Shown here: piece by piece, positions 36,223 to 44,142 of the stretch
Layout of the letters: every line of letters starts with the position of its first letter
Numbering within the stretch: the first letter of the stretch is position 1
NCBI RefSeq assembly: GCF_024172185.1
Contig: NZ_JAMZEC010000001.1
Location: 6,169,001 to 6,233,000 of the forward strand
Direction: 5' to 3'
Source: Nonomuraea roseoviolacea subsp. carminata
Lineage (GTDB): Bacteria > Actinomycetota > Actinomycetes > Streptosporangiales > Streptosporangiaceae
DNA: 64,000 nt
The notes under the pieces: generated by a model
What the model was told of the DNA's origin: nothing
The model's database searches: none
Seen by the model: only the letters and a program-made list of their open reading frames with translations
Translations under genes and position numbers: made by a program

Positions 36223-39200
36223 GTGACAACTGGCGCATACCTGAGATATCCGCATCTGTGGGGTGACCTGGTCACCTTCGTCGCCGACGACGACCTGTGG
36301 CTGGCACCCGTGACGGGCGGCAGGGCGTGGCGGTTCACCGCCGACCGCGTACCCGTCTCCTTCCCGAGGTTCTCGCCCGACGGCTCCCGCATCGCGTGGA
36401 CCAGCCACCGGGAGGGGGCACCCGAGGTGTTCGCCGCGGAGGTCGACGGCCCGCAGGGCGACCGGCTGACGTACTGGGGCAACGCCATGACCGGGACCCG
36501 AGGATGGAGCGCCGGTGGCGACGTGCTCGCGGTCACCGCCGCGGGCGAGGGCGGGCGCAGCCGCACCTGGGCGCACGCGGTGCCGCTCGACGGCGGCCCG
36601 GCCGTCCGCCTGCCGTACGGATGGGTGAGCGAGGTCGCCCTCGGCGACACGGGCCCGGATCACGCGGCCGGCAGGGTGGCGACCGTGTCGTCCATGTGGC
36701 GCGAGCCGTCGCACTGGAAGCGCTATCGCGGCGGCACCGCGGGCAAGATCTGGGTGGACGCCGACGGCGACGGCGAGTTCGCCCGGCTGTTCGCCGACAG
36801 CGACGCCCAGTACTGGTCGGTCATGTGGATCGGCGACCGCCTCGCCTTCCTCGCCGACACCGACGGCACGGGCAACCTCTACTCCTCCCTGCCCGACGGC
36901 TCCGACCTGCGCCGGCACACCGCGCACACCGAGTTCTACGCCCGGCACGCCGCCACCGACGGCACCCGCGTCGTCTACGCGCACGCCGGCGACCTGTGGC
37001 TGCTCGACGGCCTCGACGCCGAGCCGTACCGGCTGGACATCAGGCTCAGCGGGCCGCGACCGGCCCGCGCCCCGCGACCGGCGCCCGCCCGCGTCGGCGC
37101 CTTCTCGCCCGACGCCACCGGCCGCGCCAGCGCCGTCGAGGTGCGCGGCACCGCCCACTGGGTCACCCACCGCGACGGCCCCGCCGGCGCACTGCGCGCT
37201 CAGCCCGGCGTGCGCGTCCGGCTGCCGCGCGTGCTCGGCGACGGCGGCAAGGCGGTCTGGGTGTCCGACGCCACCGGCGAGGACGGCCTCGAGGTCGGCA
37301 CGCCCGGCGGCGAGATCCGCACCCTGGCCGCGGGCGAGCTGGGCCGGGTGCTGGCCCTGACCGCCGCCCCCGACGGCAAGCACGTGGCCGTGGCCACCCA
37401 CGACGGTCGCCTCCTCGTGGTCGACGTCGAGACCGGGACGCTGAGGGAGCTCGACCGCACCGCCCACGGCGACATCAGCGGGCTCACCTTCTCACCCGAC
37501 TCGGCGTGGCTGGCCTGGGTCCACCCGCACCACGAGCCGCTGTCGCGCATCAGGATGGGCCGCCTCGACGGCACGTCCGTCATCGACGTGACACCGCTGC
37601 GCTTCGCCGACTTCGACCCGGTCTTCACCAGGGACGGCAAGCACCTGGCGTTCCTGTCGGTGCGCACGTTCGACCCGGTGTACGACGCGCACGTGTTCGA
37701 CCTGTCGTTCCCCGTCGGCTGCCGGCCGTACATCGTGCCCCTGCGCGCCACCACCCCCTCGCCGTTCGACCCGAGCCTGCAGGGCCGCGGCTTCAACGGC
37801 GAGGACGACAAACCCGCCCACGACGACGCCAAGGACGACGCGCCCCCGCGCACCGAGGTGGACCCCGAGGGGCTGGGCTCGCGCGTCGTGCCCGTGCCGG
37901 TGCCCGCCGGCCGCTACGGCAACCTGCGCGCCGCCAAGGACGCCCTGCTCTGGCTGCGCCACCCCCTCACCGGCCAGCTCGGCGACGGCACCGACCGGGC
38001 CGGCGAGGTCGTCCTCGAACGCTACGACCTCAAGAAGCGCGCCAAGGCCGAGCTCGGCACCGACGTGCGGGCCTTCGAGGTGAGCGGCGACGGCACCCGG
38101 CTGGTCACCAACGGCAAGAACGGCCTGCAGACCCGCTCCGCCGCCGAGGGCGACGAGGCCGTCACCATCGAGCTCGACCGGGTCACAGTCCAGCTCGACC
38201 CGGTCGCCGAGTGGCGCCAGAGCTACCTGGAGGCCGGCCGGCTCATGCGCGACCACTTCTGGCGCGCCGACATGAACGGCGTGGACTGGCAGGGCGTGCT
38301 CGACCGCTACCTGCCGCTGGTGGACCGCCTCGGCTCCTACTCGGAGCTGATCGACCTGCTGTGGGAGGTGCAGGCCGAGCTGGGCACGTCCCACGCCTAC
38401 GCCCGCGCCAACGCCGCGCCCGGCGACCCGCGCCGCCGCCAGGGGCTGCTCGGCGCCGACCTGGCCAGGGACGAGGACGGCACCTGGCGGGTCGCGCGGA
38501 TCCTGCCCGGCGAGTCGTCCGACCACGAAGCGCGCTCGCCGCTGCTCGCTCCCGGCGTCGCCGTACGGCCTGGCGACACGATCGTCGCCGTGGGCGGACG
38601 GCCGGTCGATCCGGTGCGCGGCCCGCTCGCGCTGCTGTCCGGCACGGCCGGCCGCGCCGTGGAGCTGACCGTGCGGCCCGCCTCCGGCGGCGAGACGCGC
38701 CGCGTGGTCGTCACGCCGCTGGAGGACGAGACCCGGCTGCGCTACCACGACTGGGTGGAGGGACGCCGGGCGTTCGTCCACGAGGCGTCGGGCGGCCGGC
38801 TCGGCTACCTGCACGTACCGGACATGGTGGCCTCGGGCTGGGCGCAGTTCCACCGCGACCTGCGCACCGAGATGGCCCGCGAGGGCCTGGTCGTCGACGT
38901 CCGCGAGAACGGCGGCGGCCACACCTCGGAGCTGGTGCTGGAGAAGCTGTCCCGCCGGGTCAGCGGGTGGGCGCAGGTGCGCGGCTACGAGCCGATGCGC
39001 TACCCCGTGGACTCGCCGCGCGGCCCGATCGTGGCGGTCACGGACGAGTTCGCCGGGTCCGACGGCGACATCGTCAGCGCCGGCGTCAAGAACCGCGGCC
39101 TCGGCCCGCTCGTCGGCACCCGGACGTGGGGCGGCGTGATCGGCATCGACTCGCGGTACTCGCTGGTGGACGGGACGGTCGTCACCCAGCCCCGGTACTC

Positions 39201-39393
39201 GTTCTGGCTGGAGGGGCCGGGCTGGGGCGTGGAGAACCACGGCGTGGACCCGGACATCGAGGTGGTGATCACGCCGCAGGACCGGGTGGCGGGACGCGAC
39301 CCGCAGTTGGAGAAGGCGGTGGAGCTGGCGCTGGCCGCCCTGGAGGAGCACCCGGCGGCCACCCCGCCGCCCCTCCCGCCACCGGGGTCCTGA
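36223..39393 (+). CDS. Tricorn protease homologue (S41 family)
   Basis: This 1056-residue cytosolic protease resembles archaeal and Streptomyces tricorn, which trims peptides produced by the proteasome. The N-terminal half has beta-propeller units (FSPDGSRIAWTS, LTFSPDSAWLAWV). A PDZ domain is at about 740-830 (ILPGESSDHEARSPLLAPGVAVRPGD in part). The catalytic S41 core has EFAGSDGDIVSAGVKN with the nucleophile Ser at about 946, GTRTWGG, and VENHGVDPDIEV near the C-terminus. No signal peptide is present. No ribosome-binding site precedes the GTG at 36223, and TAGTGT 7 nt upstream could be a -10 box, so the message is probably leaderless. Confidence 0.92.
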   Translation: MTTGAYLRYPHLWGDLVTFVADDDLWLAPVTGGRAWRFTADRVPVSFPRFSPDGSRIAWTSHREGAPEVFAAEVDGPQGDRLTYWGNAMTGTRGWSAGGDVLAVTAAGEGGRSRTWAHAVPLDGGPAVRLPYGWVSEVALGDTGPDHAAGRVATVSSMWREPSHWKRYRGGTAGKIWVDADGDGEFARLFADSDAQYWSVMWIGDRLAFLADTDGTGNLYSSLPDGSDLRRHTAHTEFYARHAATDGTRVVYAHAGDLWLLDGLDAEPYRLDIRLSGPRPARAPRPAPARVGAFSPDATGRASAVEVRGTAHWVTHRDGPAGALRAQPGVRVRLPRVLGDGGKAVWVSDATGEDGLEVGTPGGEIRTLAAGELGRVLALTAAPDGKHVAVATHDGRLLVVDVETGTLRELDRTAHGDISGLTFSPDSAWLAWVHPHHEPLSRIRMGRLDGTSVIDVTPLRFADFDPVFTRDGKHLAFLSVRTFDPVYDAHVFDLSFPVGCRPYIVPLRATTPSPFDPSLQGRGFNGEDDKPAHDDAKDDAPPRTEVDPEGLGSRVVPVPVPAGRYGNLRAAKDALLWLRHPLTGQLGDGTDRAGEVVLERYDLKKRAKAELGTDVRAFEVSGDGTRLVTNGKNGLQTRSAAEGDEAVTIELDRVTVQLDPVAEWRQSYLEAGRLMRDHFWRADMNGVDWQGVLDRYLPLVDRLGSYSELIDLLWEVQAELGTSHAYARANAAPGDPRRRQGLLGADLARDEDGTWRVARILPGESSDHEARSPLLAPGVAVRPGDTIVAVGGRPVDPVRGPLALLSGTAGRAVELTVRPASGGETRRVVVTPLEDETRLRYHDWVEGRRAFVHEASGGRLGYLHVPDMVASGWAQFHRDLRTEMAREGLVVDVRENGGGHTSELVLEKLSRRVSGWAQVRGYEPMRYPVDSPRGPIVAVTDEFAGSDGDIVSAGVKNRGLGPLVGTRTWGGVIGIDSRYSLVDGTVVTQPRYSFWLEGPGWGVENHGVDPDIEVVITPQDRVAGRDPQLEKAVELALAALEEHPAATPPPLPPPGS

Positions 39394-39476
39394 CCTTCTC
39401 CCCGTGATCCCGCGCCGGGTCCTGACCCTCTCCCCGTGATCCCGGCCGGGGCCCGACCTTTTCCGCGTGATCCCGG
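39382..39476. repeat. Three copies of a 31-33-bp repeat starting in the tricorn 3' end
   Basis: Units at 39382-39414, 39415-39445 and 39446-39476 share CCGGGTCCTGACC and CCCCGTGATCCCGG. The first unit contains the tricorn stop codon (39391-39393), so the gene end itself has been copied downstream. Confidence 0.82.
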
Positions 39477-39511
39477 CCGGCGCCCGGCGGCGCGCCGGCC
39501 GGGGCCCTGGA

Positions 39512-39637
39512 CGGGCGGCCGGGACCTTCGACCGGCGGCCCGGAAGCGCTCAACGGGCGGCCGGGGCCTTCGACCGGCGGCCCGGAAGCGCTCAACGGGC
39601 GGCCGGGGCCTTCGACCGGCGGCCGGGAACCGCTCGA
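39512..39637. repeat. Three copies of a 42-bp tandem repeat
   Basis: Units begin at 39512, 39554 and 39596. They start CGGGCGGCCGGGG and continue CTTCGACCGGCGGCC. The first two are nearly identical and the third diverges at its end. They fill the gap between the tricorn and PatB-type genes, with no gene visible. Confidence 0.85.
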
Positions 39638-39673
39638 CGAGCGGGCGGGGCTTTCGAGGGGCGGCCGGGAGCC

Positions 39674-40786
39674 TCAACGGGCCCGCTGGAGCCGGTCCAG
39701 GATCTCGCCCAGGACCGGCTCGGTGGTGGAGAAGTTCAGCCGGACGTGGTTCTCCCCGCCCGGTCCGAACGCCGCGCCGTCGCTCAGCAGGACCTTCGCC
39801 TCCCGCTCCAGCACCTCCGCCATGCCGGGCCGGCCGTAGTCGAGCCAGGCCAGGTACGTCGCCTGGGGCACGCGGTAGCCGACCCCCTCGGGCAGGCGCG
39901 CGGCGATCGTCTTGCGGTTGCGGTCGAGCAGGGCCAGGGTCTCCTCCAGCCAGGCGTCGCTGTCCCGCCACGCGGCGATCGTGGCGTCCACGCCGAACAC
40001 GTGCGCCGAGCCGTACACGAAGGGCGGCTCGGCGGCGAGCGCCGCGCGCACGGCGGGGGAGCCGATGTGCGCGACCGAGCAGCGGATGCCGCCCAGGTTG
40101 AACGCCTTGGTCGCGGACGTGAGCGTGACCGTGCGCTCCGGGAGGATCGTCGCGAAGGGGATGTGCTGGTTCGGGGCGTACGTGAGGTCCGCGTGGATCT
40201 CGTCGGCGATGACCAGCAGATCGTGCCGTTCGGCGTGCTCGGCCAGCTCCTCCAGCTCCTGGCGGGTGAAGACGCGGCCGGTCGGGTTCTGCGGGTTGAC
40301 CAGCAGCAGCACGCGGCACCCGGACAGCTCGGGCAGCTCGTACCGCCACGAGTCGCCCTCGTCGGGGACGAGCCGGATGGGCCGCAGCGGCCGGTCCATG
40401 ACCTCCAGCGTGCCGAGGAACGGGTGGTAGGCGGGGGTGTGCAGCGCCACCCCGTCGCCCGGCCTGGTGGCTACGTGGAGGATCACCTGGAGGGCCTGGT
40501 TGATGTCGCTGAAGGTGCGCACGTGGCCCGGGTCGGGGCTCCAGGAGTACCGGCGGGCCATGCGCTCGGCGAACACCTCGGCCAGGGCGCCGCAGCCCGG
40601 ACTGTCGAGCCAGGTCGGGTAGCCGAGGTCGCCTTCGGCGCGCCGCTTGAGGGCCTCGACCACGGCGGGCGCCGTGGGCAGGTCCATGTCGGCGATCCAG
40701 GCGGGGATCACGCCGGGGGCGGCCTTGGCCCACTTCAACCCGTCGTTTCGGGATTTAAAGTCATCTGGGCTCAATGCGAAGTTCAC
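39674..40786 (-). CDS. PLP-dependent C-S lyase/aminotransferase, MalY/PatB family
   Basis: This 370-residue fold-type I PLP enzyme probably cleaves cystathionine or another beta-C-S bond. It shows IPAWIADMDLPTAP near the N-terminus, a PLP lysine in SATKAFNLGG (about 227), NPQNPTGRVF, ADEIHADL and an Arg for the carboxylate in HVRLNFST. The start is GTG at 40786; no strong ribosome-binding site is seen. It is divergent from the tyrosine phosphatase gene, and a perfect palindrome lies between them. Confidence 0.88.
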   Translation of the reverse strand: MNFALSPDDFKSRNDGLKWAKAAPGVIPAWIADMDLPTAPAVVEALKRRAEGDLGYPTWLDSPGCGALAEVFAERMARRYSWSPDPGHVRTFSDINQALQVILHVATRPGDGVALHTPAYHPFLGTLEVMDRPLRPIRLVPDEGDSWRYELPELSGCRVLLLVNPQNPTGRVFTRQELEELAEHAERHDLLVIADEIHADLTYAPNQHIPFATILPERTVTLTSATKAFNLGGIRCSVAHIGSPAVRAALAAEPPFVYGSAHVFGVDATIAAWRDSDAWLEETLALLDRNRKTIAARLPEGVGYRVPQATYLAWLDYGRPGMAEVLEREAKVLLSDGAAFGPGGENHVRLNFSTTEPVLGEILDRLQRAR

Positions 40787-40850
40787 AGGGCCATTCTAGG
40801 TTTGCCCGTTCTGGAGAGGCATTGATCGACGGCGGACCCCGATGCTACTA

Positions 40851-40867
40851 ATGAAGGAGACCTTCAT
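40851..40867. promoter_or_regulatory. Perfect palindromic operator between PatB-type and phosphatase genes
   Basis: ATGAAGG (40851-40857) and CCTTCAT (40861-40867) form a perfect inverted repeat around AGA. It sits 65 bp before the PatB-type start and 17 bp before a short upstream ORF of the phosphatase. The form suits a TetR or GntR repressor. No regulator gene is adjacent. Confidence 0.72.
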
Positions 40868-40883
40868 ATAGCGAGAGGACCAC

Positions 40884-40922
40884 ATGCCCCCGACCCTCCG
40901 ACCACCCAGAACTCCCCGATGA
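40884..40922 (+). CDS. Short upstream ORF coupled to the phosphatase gene
   Basis: The 12-codon ORF MPPTLRPPRTPR starts after GAGAGGACCAC and ends with its TGA inside the phosphatase start (ATGA, 40919-40922). The phosphatase ATG lacks its own ribosome-binding site, so translation of this leader may be needed to reach it. The peptide itself is Pro/Arg-rich and may have no function. Confidence 0.5.
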   Translation: MPPTLRPPRTPR

Positions 40923-41596
40923 CCGCCCTCTCCTGGCCCGGCTGCGCCAACACCCGCGACCTGGGCGGCCTGCCCACCGCCTGGGGCGGCCGGATCAGGA
41001 AGGGCGCGCTGATCCGTTCCGACCGGCCCCGCCCGGACAGCGTTCACGCCCTGCTGGGGCACGACGTGCGGCTCGTCCTCGACCTGCGCCTGGCCGGCGA
41101 GTGCGCGACCGACCCCAGCCCGCTGGCCGGCCACCCCGCCTACCGCAACCTGTCCGTCCTGCGTGACGAGGACGACGTCCTGGAGGCCATCGCCGACACG
41201 ATGCCCGCCATCTACCAGGCGATCCTCGACCGCGGCGCCGACCGCCTGGCCGCCGTCATCACCGCGATCGCCCTCGCGCCGCCCGGCGCGGTGCTCGTGC
41301 ACTGCCACTCCGGCCGTGACCGCACGGGGCTCGTCATCGCTCTGGCGCTGACCCTGGCGGGCGTCCCGGACGAGGAGATCGCCCAGGACTACGCGCTCAC
41401 CGCCTCCTGCCTGCGGCCCGGCACGGAGGAGCGCGCGCGCCGCCTGTCCGCCCAGGTCACCGAGGCCACCATGCTGCGGACCCTGGCCCACCTGCGCGAC
41501 CGGTACGGCGGCGCCGCGCCATACCTCGGCGTCGGCGAATCCGTCGTCGCACTCCTGCGCGCCCGCCTGACCGAACCCTCCGGAGCGCCGGCATGA
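40919..41596 (+). CDS. Tyrosine-protein phosphatase, PtpB-like (DSP superfamily)
   Basis: This 225-residue phosphatase has the signature VHCHSGRDRTG, where Cys129 is the nucleophile and Arg135 binds phosphate. N-terminal NTRDLGGLPT and RIRKGALIRSDRP match the mycobacterial PtpB group, which dephosphorylates phosphotyrosine and sometimes phosphoinositides. No signal peptide is visible. The C-terminal codons TEPSGAPA lie in the first unit of a 26-bp tandem repeat, so the natural end may have been altered. A 12-codon ORF precedes it and overlaps its start. Confidence 0.85.
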   Translation: MTALSWPGCANTRDLGGLPTAWGGRIRKGALIRSDRPRPDSVHALLGHDVRLVLDLRLAGECATDPSPLAGHPAYRNLSVLRDEDDVLEAIADTMPAIYQAILDRGADRLAAVITAIALAPPGAVLVHCHSGRDRTGLVIALALTLAGVPDEEIAQDYALTASCLRPGTEERARRLSAQVTEATMLRTLAHLRDRYGGAAPYLGVGESVVALLRARLTEPSGAPA

Positions 41597-41672
41597 CAGA
41601 ACCCACCAGAGCGCCGGCATGACAGAACCCTCTGGAGAGTCGGCATGATCGAACCCTCCGTAGCCCCGGCGT
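41569..41672. repeat. Four 26-bp tandem copies of the phosphatase 3' end
   Basis: Units begin at 41569, 41595, 41621 and 41647. Their consensus is GA(C)CGAACCCTCCGG then AGCGCCGGCAT. The first is coding and includes the first base of the stop. Units 2-4 each create ATGACAGAACCC or ATGATCGAACCC, so short ORFs (MTEPTRAPA, then MTEPSGESA, then MIEPSVAPA...) follow one another with ATGA overlaps. Confidence 0.88.
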
Positions 41673-41784
41673 TATCGCCCGATCACCCGCCCTCGCCTCC
41701 ATGCCGCCCATGCTGACGGCCGCCTGGGCCACCACCGGCATGACCCTCCGCATCGCGTTGGCCTGCATGATGCCAGGCGCCGGT

Positions 41785-42180
41785 TGGTGGCAGGCCCTGT
41801 CTGACGTGGAGCGGCGGGTGGCGTGAGGCCGCGCGTGGCGTAGGCCCTGCGTGACGTGGGGCCGCGTATGGAGTGGGCCCCCTCGTGGCGTGACGCCTAA
41901 GTGGCGTGTGGCCCGGATGGTGGAAGGCCCTACATGGCGTGGAGCCGCGCGTGGCGTGACGCCCCCGTGGCGTGTGGCTCTGAGTGGCGTGAGGCCGCGC
42001 ATGGTGTGAGGCGCTGGACGGTGACAGGCCCTGCATGACGTGACACACGTGGCATGAGGCCTGCGCACGGCGTGAGGGGCCGGATGGTGGAAGGCCCTGC
42101 CTGACGTGGAGCGGCGCGCGGCGTGAGGCCTGAGTGGCGTGAGGCCGCGTATGGTGTGAGGCGCTGGACGGTGGTAGGCA
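41785..42180. repeat. Degenerate tandem array of GTGGCGTGAGGCC-type units
   Basis: About 22 irregular units of 12-29 nt, most 15-20, carry the core GTGGCGTGAGGCC or close variants. Larger blocks recur: GGATGGTGGAAGGCCCT appears near 41914 and 42083, and a block with ATGGTGTGAGGCGCTGGACGG appears twice (near 42001 and 42150). There is no spacer/repeat regularity as in CRISPR and no credible ORF on either strand. It fills most of the 850 bp between the phosphatase gene and lexA. Confidence 0.8.
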
Positions 42181-42404
42181 CCATTCGGTGCATCACGCAT
42201 ACCCGTACACAGAAGACATGCCTTGTGCTGACGGAATGGACCGCAGGAACGGCTGGGCCGGGGCGTCGGCAGGACCCATGGCATGCCTGCGCACCGGATG
42301 GCGCGAATGACGGCCCGTGCACCAGCGGGCGCCTTGAAGAGTCGGTGAGGAGGATGGCCGGCTCGTGGGGCGGGACGGGGGTGGGGGCGGAAGCCGGGGC
42401 AGCC

Positions 42405-42425
42405 CCCTGGGACACGCGCCCAGGG
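42405..42425 (-). terminator. Candidate hairpin after lexA
   Basis: CCCTGGG (42405-42411) and CCCAGGG (42419-42425) can pair over 7 nt, 22 bp beyond the lexA stop on the minus strand. The stem is short. Confidence 0.45.
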
Positions 42426-42446
42426 AGCCGCCGGCGGCGGGACGCG

Positions 42447-43157
42447 TCAGAGGCGGCGGAGCACCGCCACGACCTTGCCCAGGACGCTGGCCTCGTCACC
42501 GGGAATCGGGTCGTAGTTGGGGTTGTGGGGGACGAGCCAGACGTGCCCGTCCTTGCGCTTGAAGGTCTTGACCGTGGCCTCGCCGTCGATCATGGCGGCC
42601 ACGATGTCGCCGCTCTCGGCGACCGGCTGCTGACGGACGACCACCCAGTCGCCGTCGGCGATGGCGGCCTCGATCATGGAGTCACCGGCGACCTGCAGGA
42701 GGAACAGGGTGCCCTCGCCGACGAGCTGCTTGGGCAGGGCGAAGACGTCCTCGACGCTCTCCTCGGCCAGGATCGGCCCACCGGCGGCGATGCGGCCGAC
42801 CAGCGGAACGTACGCGGCCGTGGGCCTGCTCACGGTCGGCTCCACGGAGGAGGAGGCGTCGGGGTCGACCCAGAGCGCGGGCTCGCCCGGCAGGCGCACC
42901 TCCAGGGCGCGCGGCCGGTGCGGGTCGCGCCTCAGGTAGCCCTTGCGCTGCAACGCCGTCAACTGGTGCGACACGCTGGACGTGCTGGTGAGCTGCACGG
43001 CCTCGCCGATCTCTCGCATGGACGGCGGATATCCGCGTTGTTGCACCGAGTCGCGGATCACCTCGAGAATCTTGCGCTGCCTGGGCGTCAGGCCCAGGGA
43101 GTCGCGCCGGCGCACCGCGAGGTCGGTGACCCCGTTTGCGTCATCTCGCTCGCTCAT
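42447..43157 (-). CDS. lexA: LexA repressor
   Basis: This 236-residue SOS repressor has an N-terminal winged helix (LTPRQRKILEVIRDSV, GYPPSMREIGEAVQLTSTSSVSHQL in part) and a C-terminal S24 self-cleavage domain. The cleavage site is the Ala-Gly bond in GRIAAGGPI at about 125, Ser160 is in GDSMI, and Lys197 is in ATVKTF. The ATG follows AGGAGGAGAGC. A LexA box lies 100 bp upstream, indicating autoregulation. As in other actinobacteria, it is divergent from the nrdR-nrdJ side of the locus. Confidence 0.96.
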   Translation of the reverse strand: MSERDDANGVTDLAVRRRDSLGLTPRQRKILEVIRDSVQQRGYPPSMREIGEAVQLTSTSSVSHQLTALQRKGYLRRDPHRPRALEVRLPGEPALWVDPDASSSVEPTVSRPTAAYVPLVGRIAAGGPILAEESVEDVFALPKQLVGEGTLFLLQVAGDSMIEAAIADGDWVVVRQQPVAESGDIVAAMIDGEATVKTFKRKDGHVWLVPHNPNYDPIPGDEASVLGKVVAVLRRL

Positions 43158-43256
43158 GCTCTCCTCCTCGCCCGGGGGCCTGCCGCTCCGGCACGTCCTC
43201 CCGGTCCGTGGTCTCCATGTCGCACACAGCGACCGTATCGCTGTTGAAGATCATCT

Positions 43257-43272
43257 TCAAACAATTGTTCGA
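43257..43272. promoter_or_regulatory. LexA (SOS) box
   Basis: TCAAACAATTGTTCGA differs by one base from the Gram-positive SOS consensus TCGAAC-N4-GTTCGA. It sits 100-115 bp upstream of lexA in an AT-richer patch and could serve genes on either side. Confidence 0.8.
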
Positions 43273-44142
43273 GTCGTCCTCGAAATTATCAGTGCCGTGG
43301 TGTACAACATCGTACGGGAGTTCGATCGACATCGTGTTCGATTTGCTGATCTTAATGCGGTCTTTTTCTCGGACCCGGGGCGGCGTGGGAGGTCAATCGT
43401 GCGCACGACGGCGGTTGCGGACATGACCAGCGGCGACGCGTCACGCCGGGGCGTGGCGGCGGGGCGTACAAACGCGATCAAGAACGTTGGTGGGGACGAT
43501 GAAGGTGCCACGGATGGGTGCAAAGCGTTCAGTATTCGCGCTCGTACTGGTTTAGGCGCCAATTCACGACTTGTACGGCATCGCGCCAAGAGCCCGATCG
43601 CGCGAGCGGCCGCCCGTGGAGCGGGAGCGTCGCGGCCCGTTGCCCTATGGCCATGGGGTTCGAGGGCATCGCGAGGGGCGGTCGCGACACGGAGGGTCGT
43701 CGTTCCGCGTACGACCGGGCTGAGAGTGGCGCAGAGATGGGCGGCGGCGCGGCGCTCCGTGGCGGGACAAGCGGCGGAGAGACGAGCGTCGGCAAGACAC
43801 TCGGCGGTGTGGCAGGCGTCGGCGCGGCGGACGGCGGAGACGCGGACGCCGGTGTGGCGGACGGTGGAAAGGCGGAAGCCGGTGTGGCGGACTGCCGTGA
43901 GGCCGACGGCCGGAGCTGTGGGCGGCGGCTCCGCCTGCGGTGTCCACGGTGAAGGCGCGGCCGCCGCTTGGCCGGAGGAGACGCGAAGCCGGCGGGTCAC
44001 GTCGGTGGGTTGTGTGATGTGGCGCGATTCGGTCGATCGCGCCGCGGGCGGAAGGCGGGCCGGGGGGTCGCGCCGGTTGGGGTGATCAGGCCGGCGCTCG
44101 GCCGGGCGGTTCGCGGGGTTCACTTCGAGGGGTGGGGTTCAG
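43273..44142. other. Gene-free, repeat-prone region between lexA and the expanded membrane protein
   Basis: No ORF here has a convincing start and protein-like composition. The part at 43,790-43,900 has short direct repeats (GGTGTGGCGGACGG, GGTGTGGCGGACTG with GCGGAAGCC/GCGGACGCC). A strong ribosome-binding site (GAGGGGTGGGG) only appears immediately before 44,143. Confidence 0.5.

Noticed and set aside
41785..42180. CRISPR array
   Set aside because: Units are variable in length and sequence, spacers are absent, and no cas gene is in view.
43257..44123. Minus-strand ORF in the lexA upstream region
   Set aside because: Low complexity, overlaps the LexA box, no ribosome-binding site or recognisable domain.
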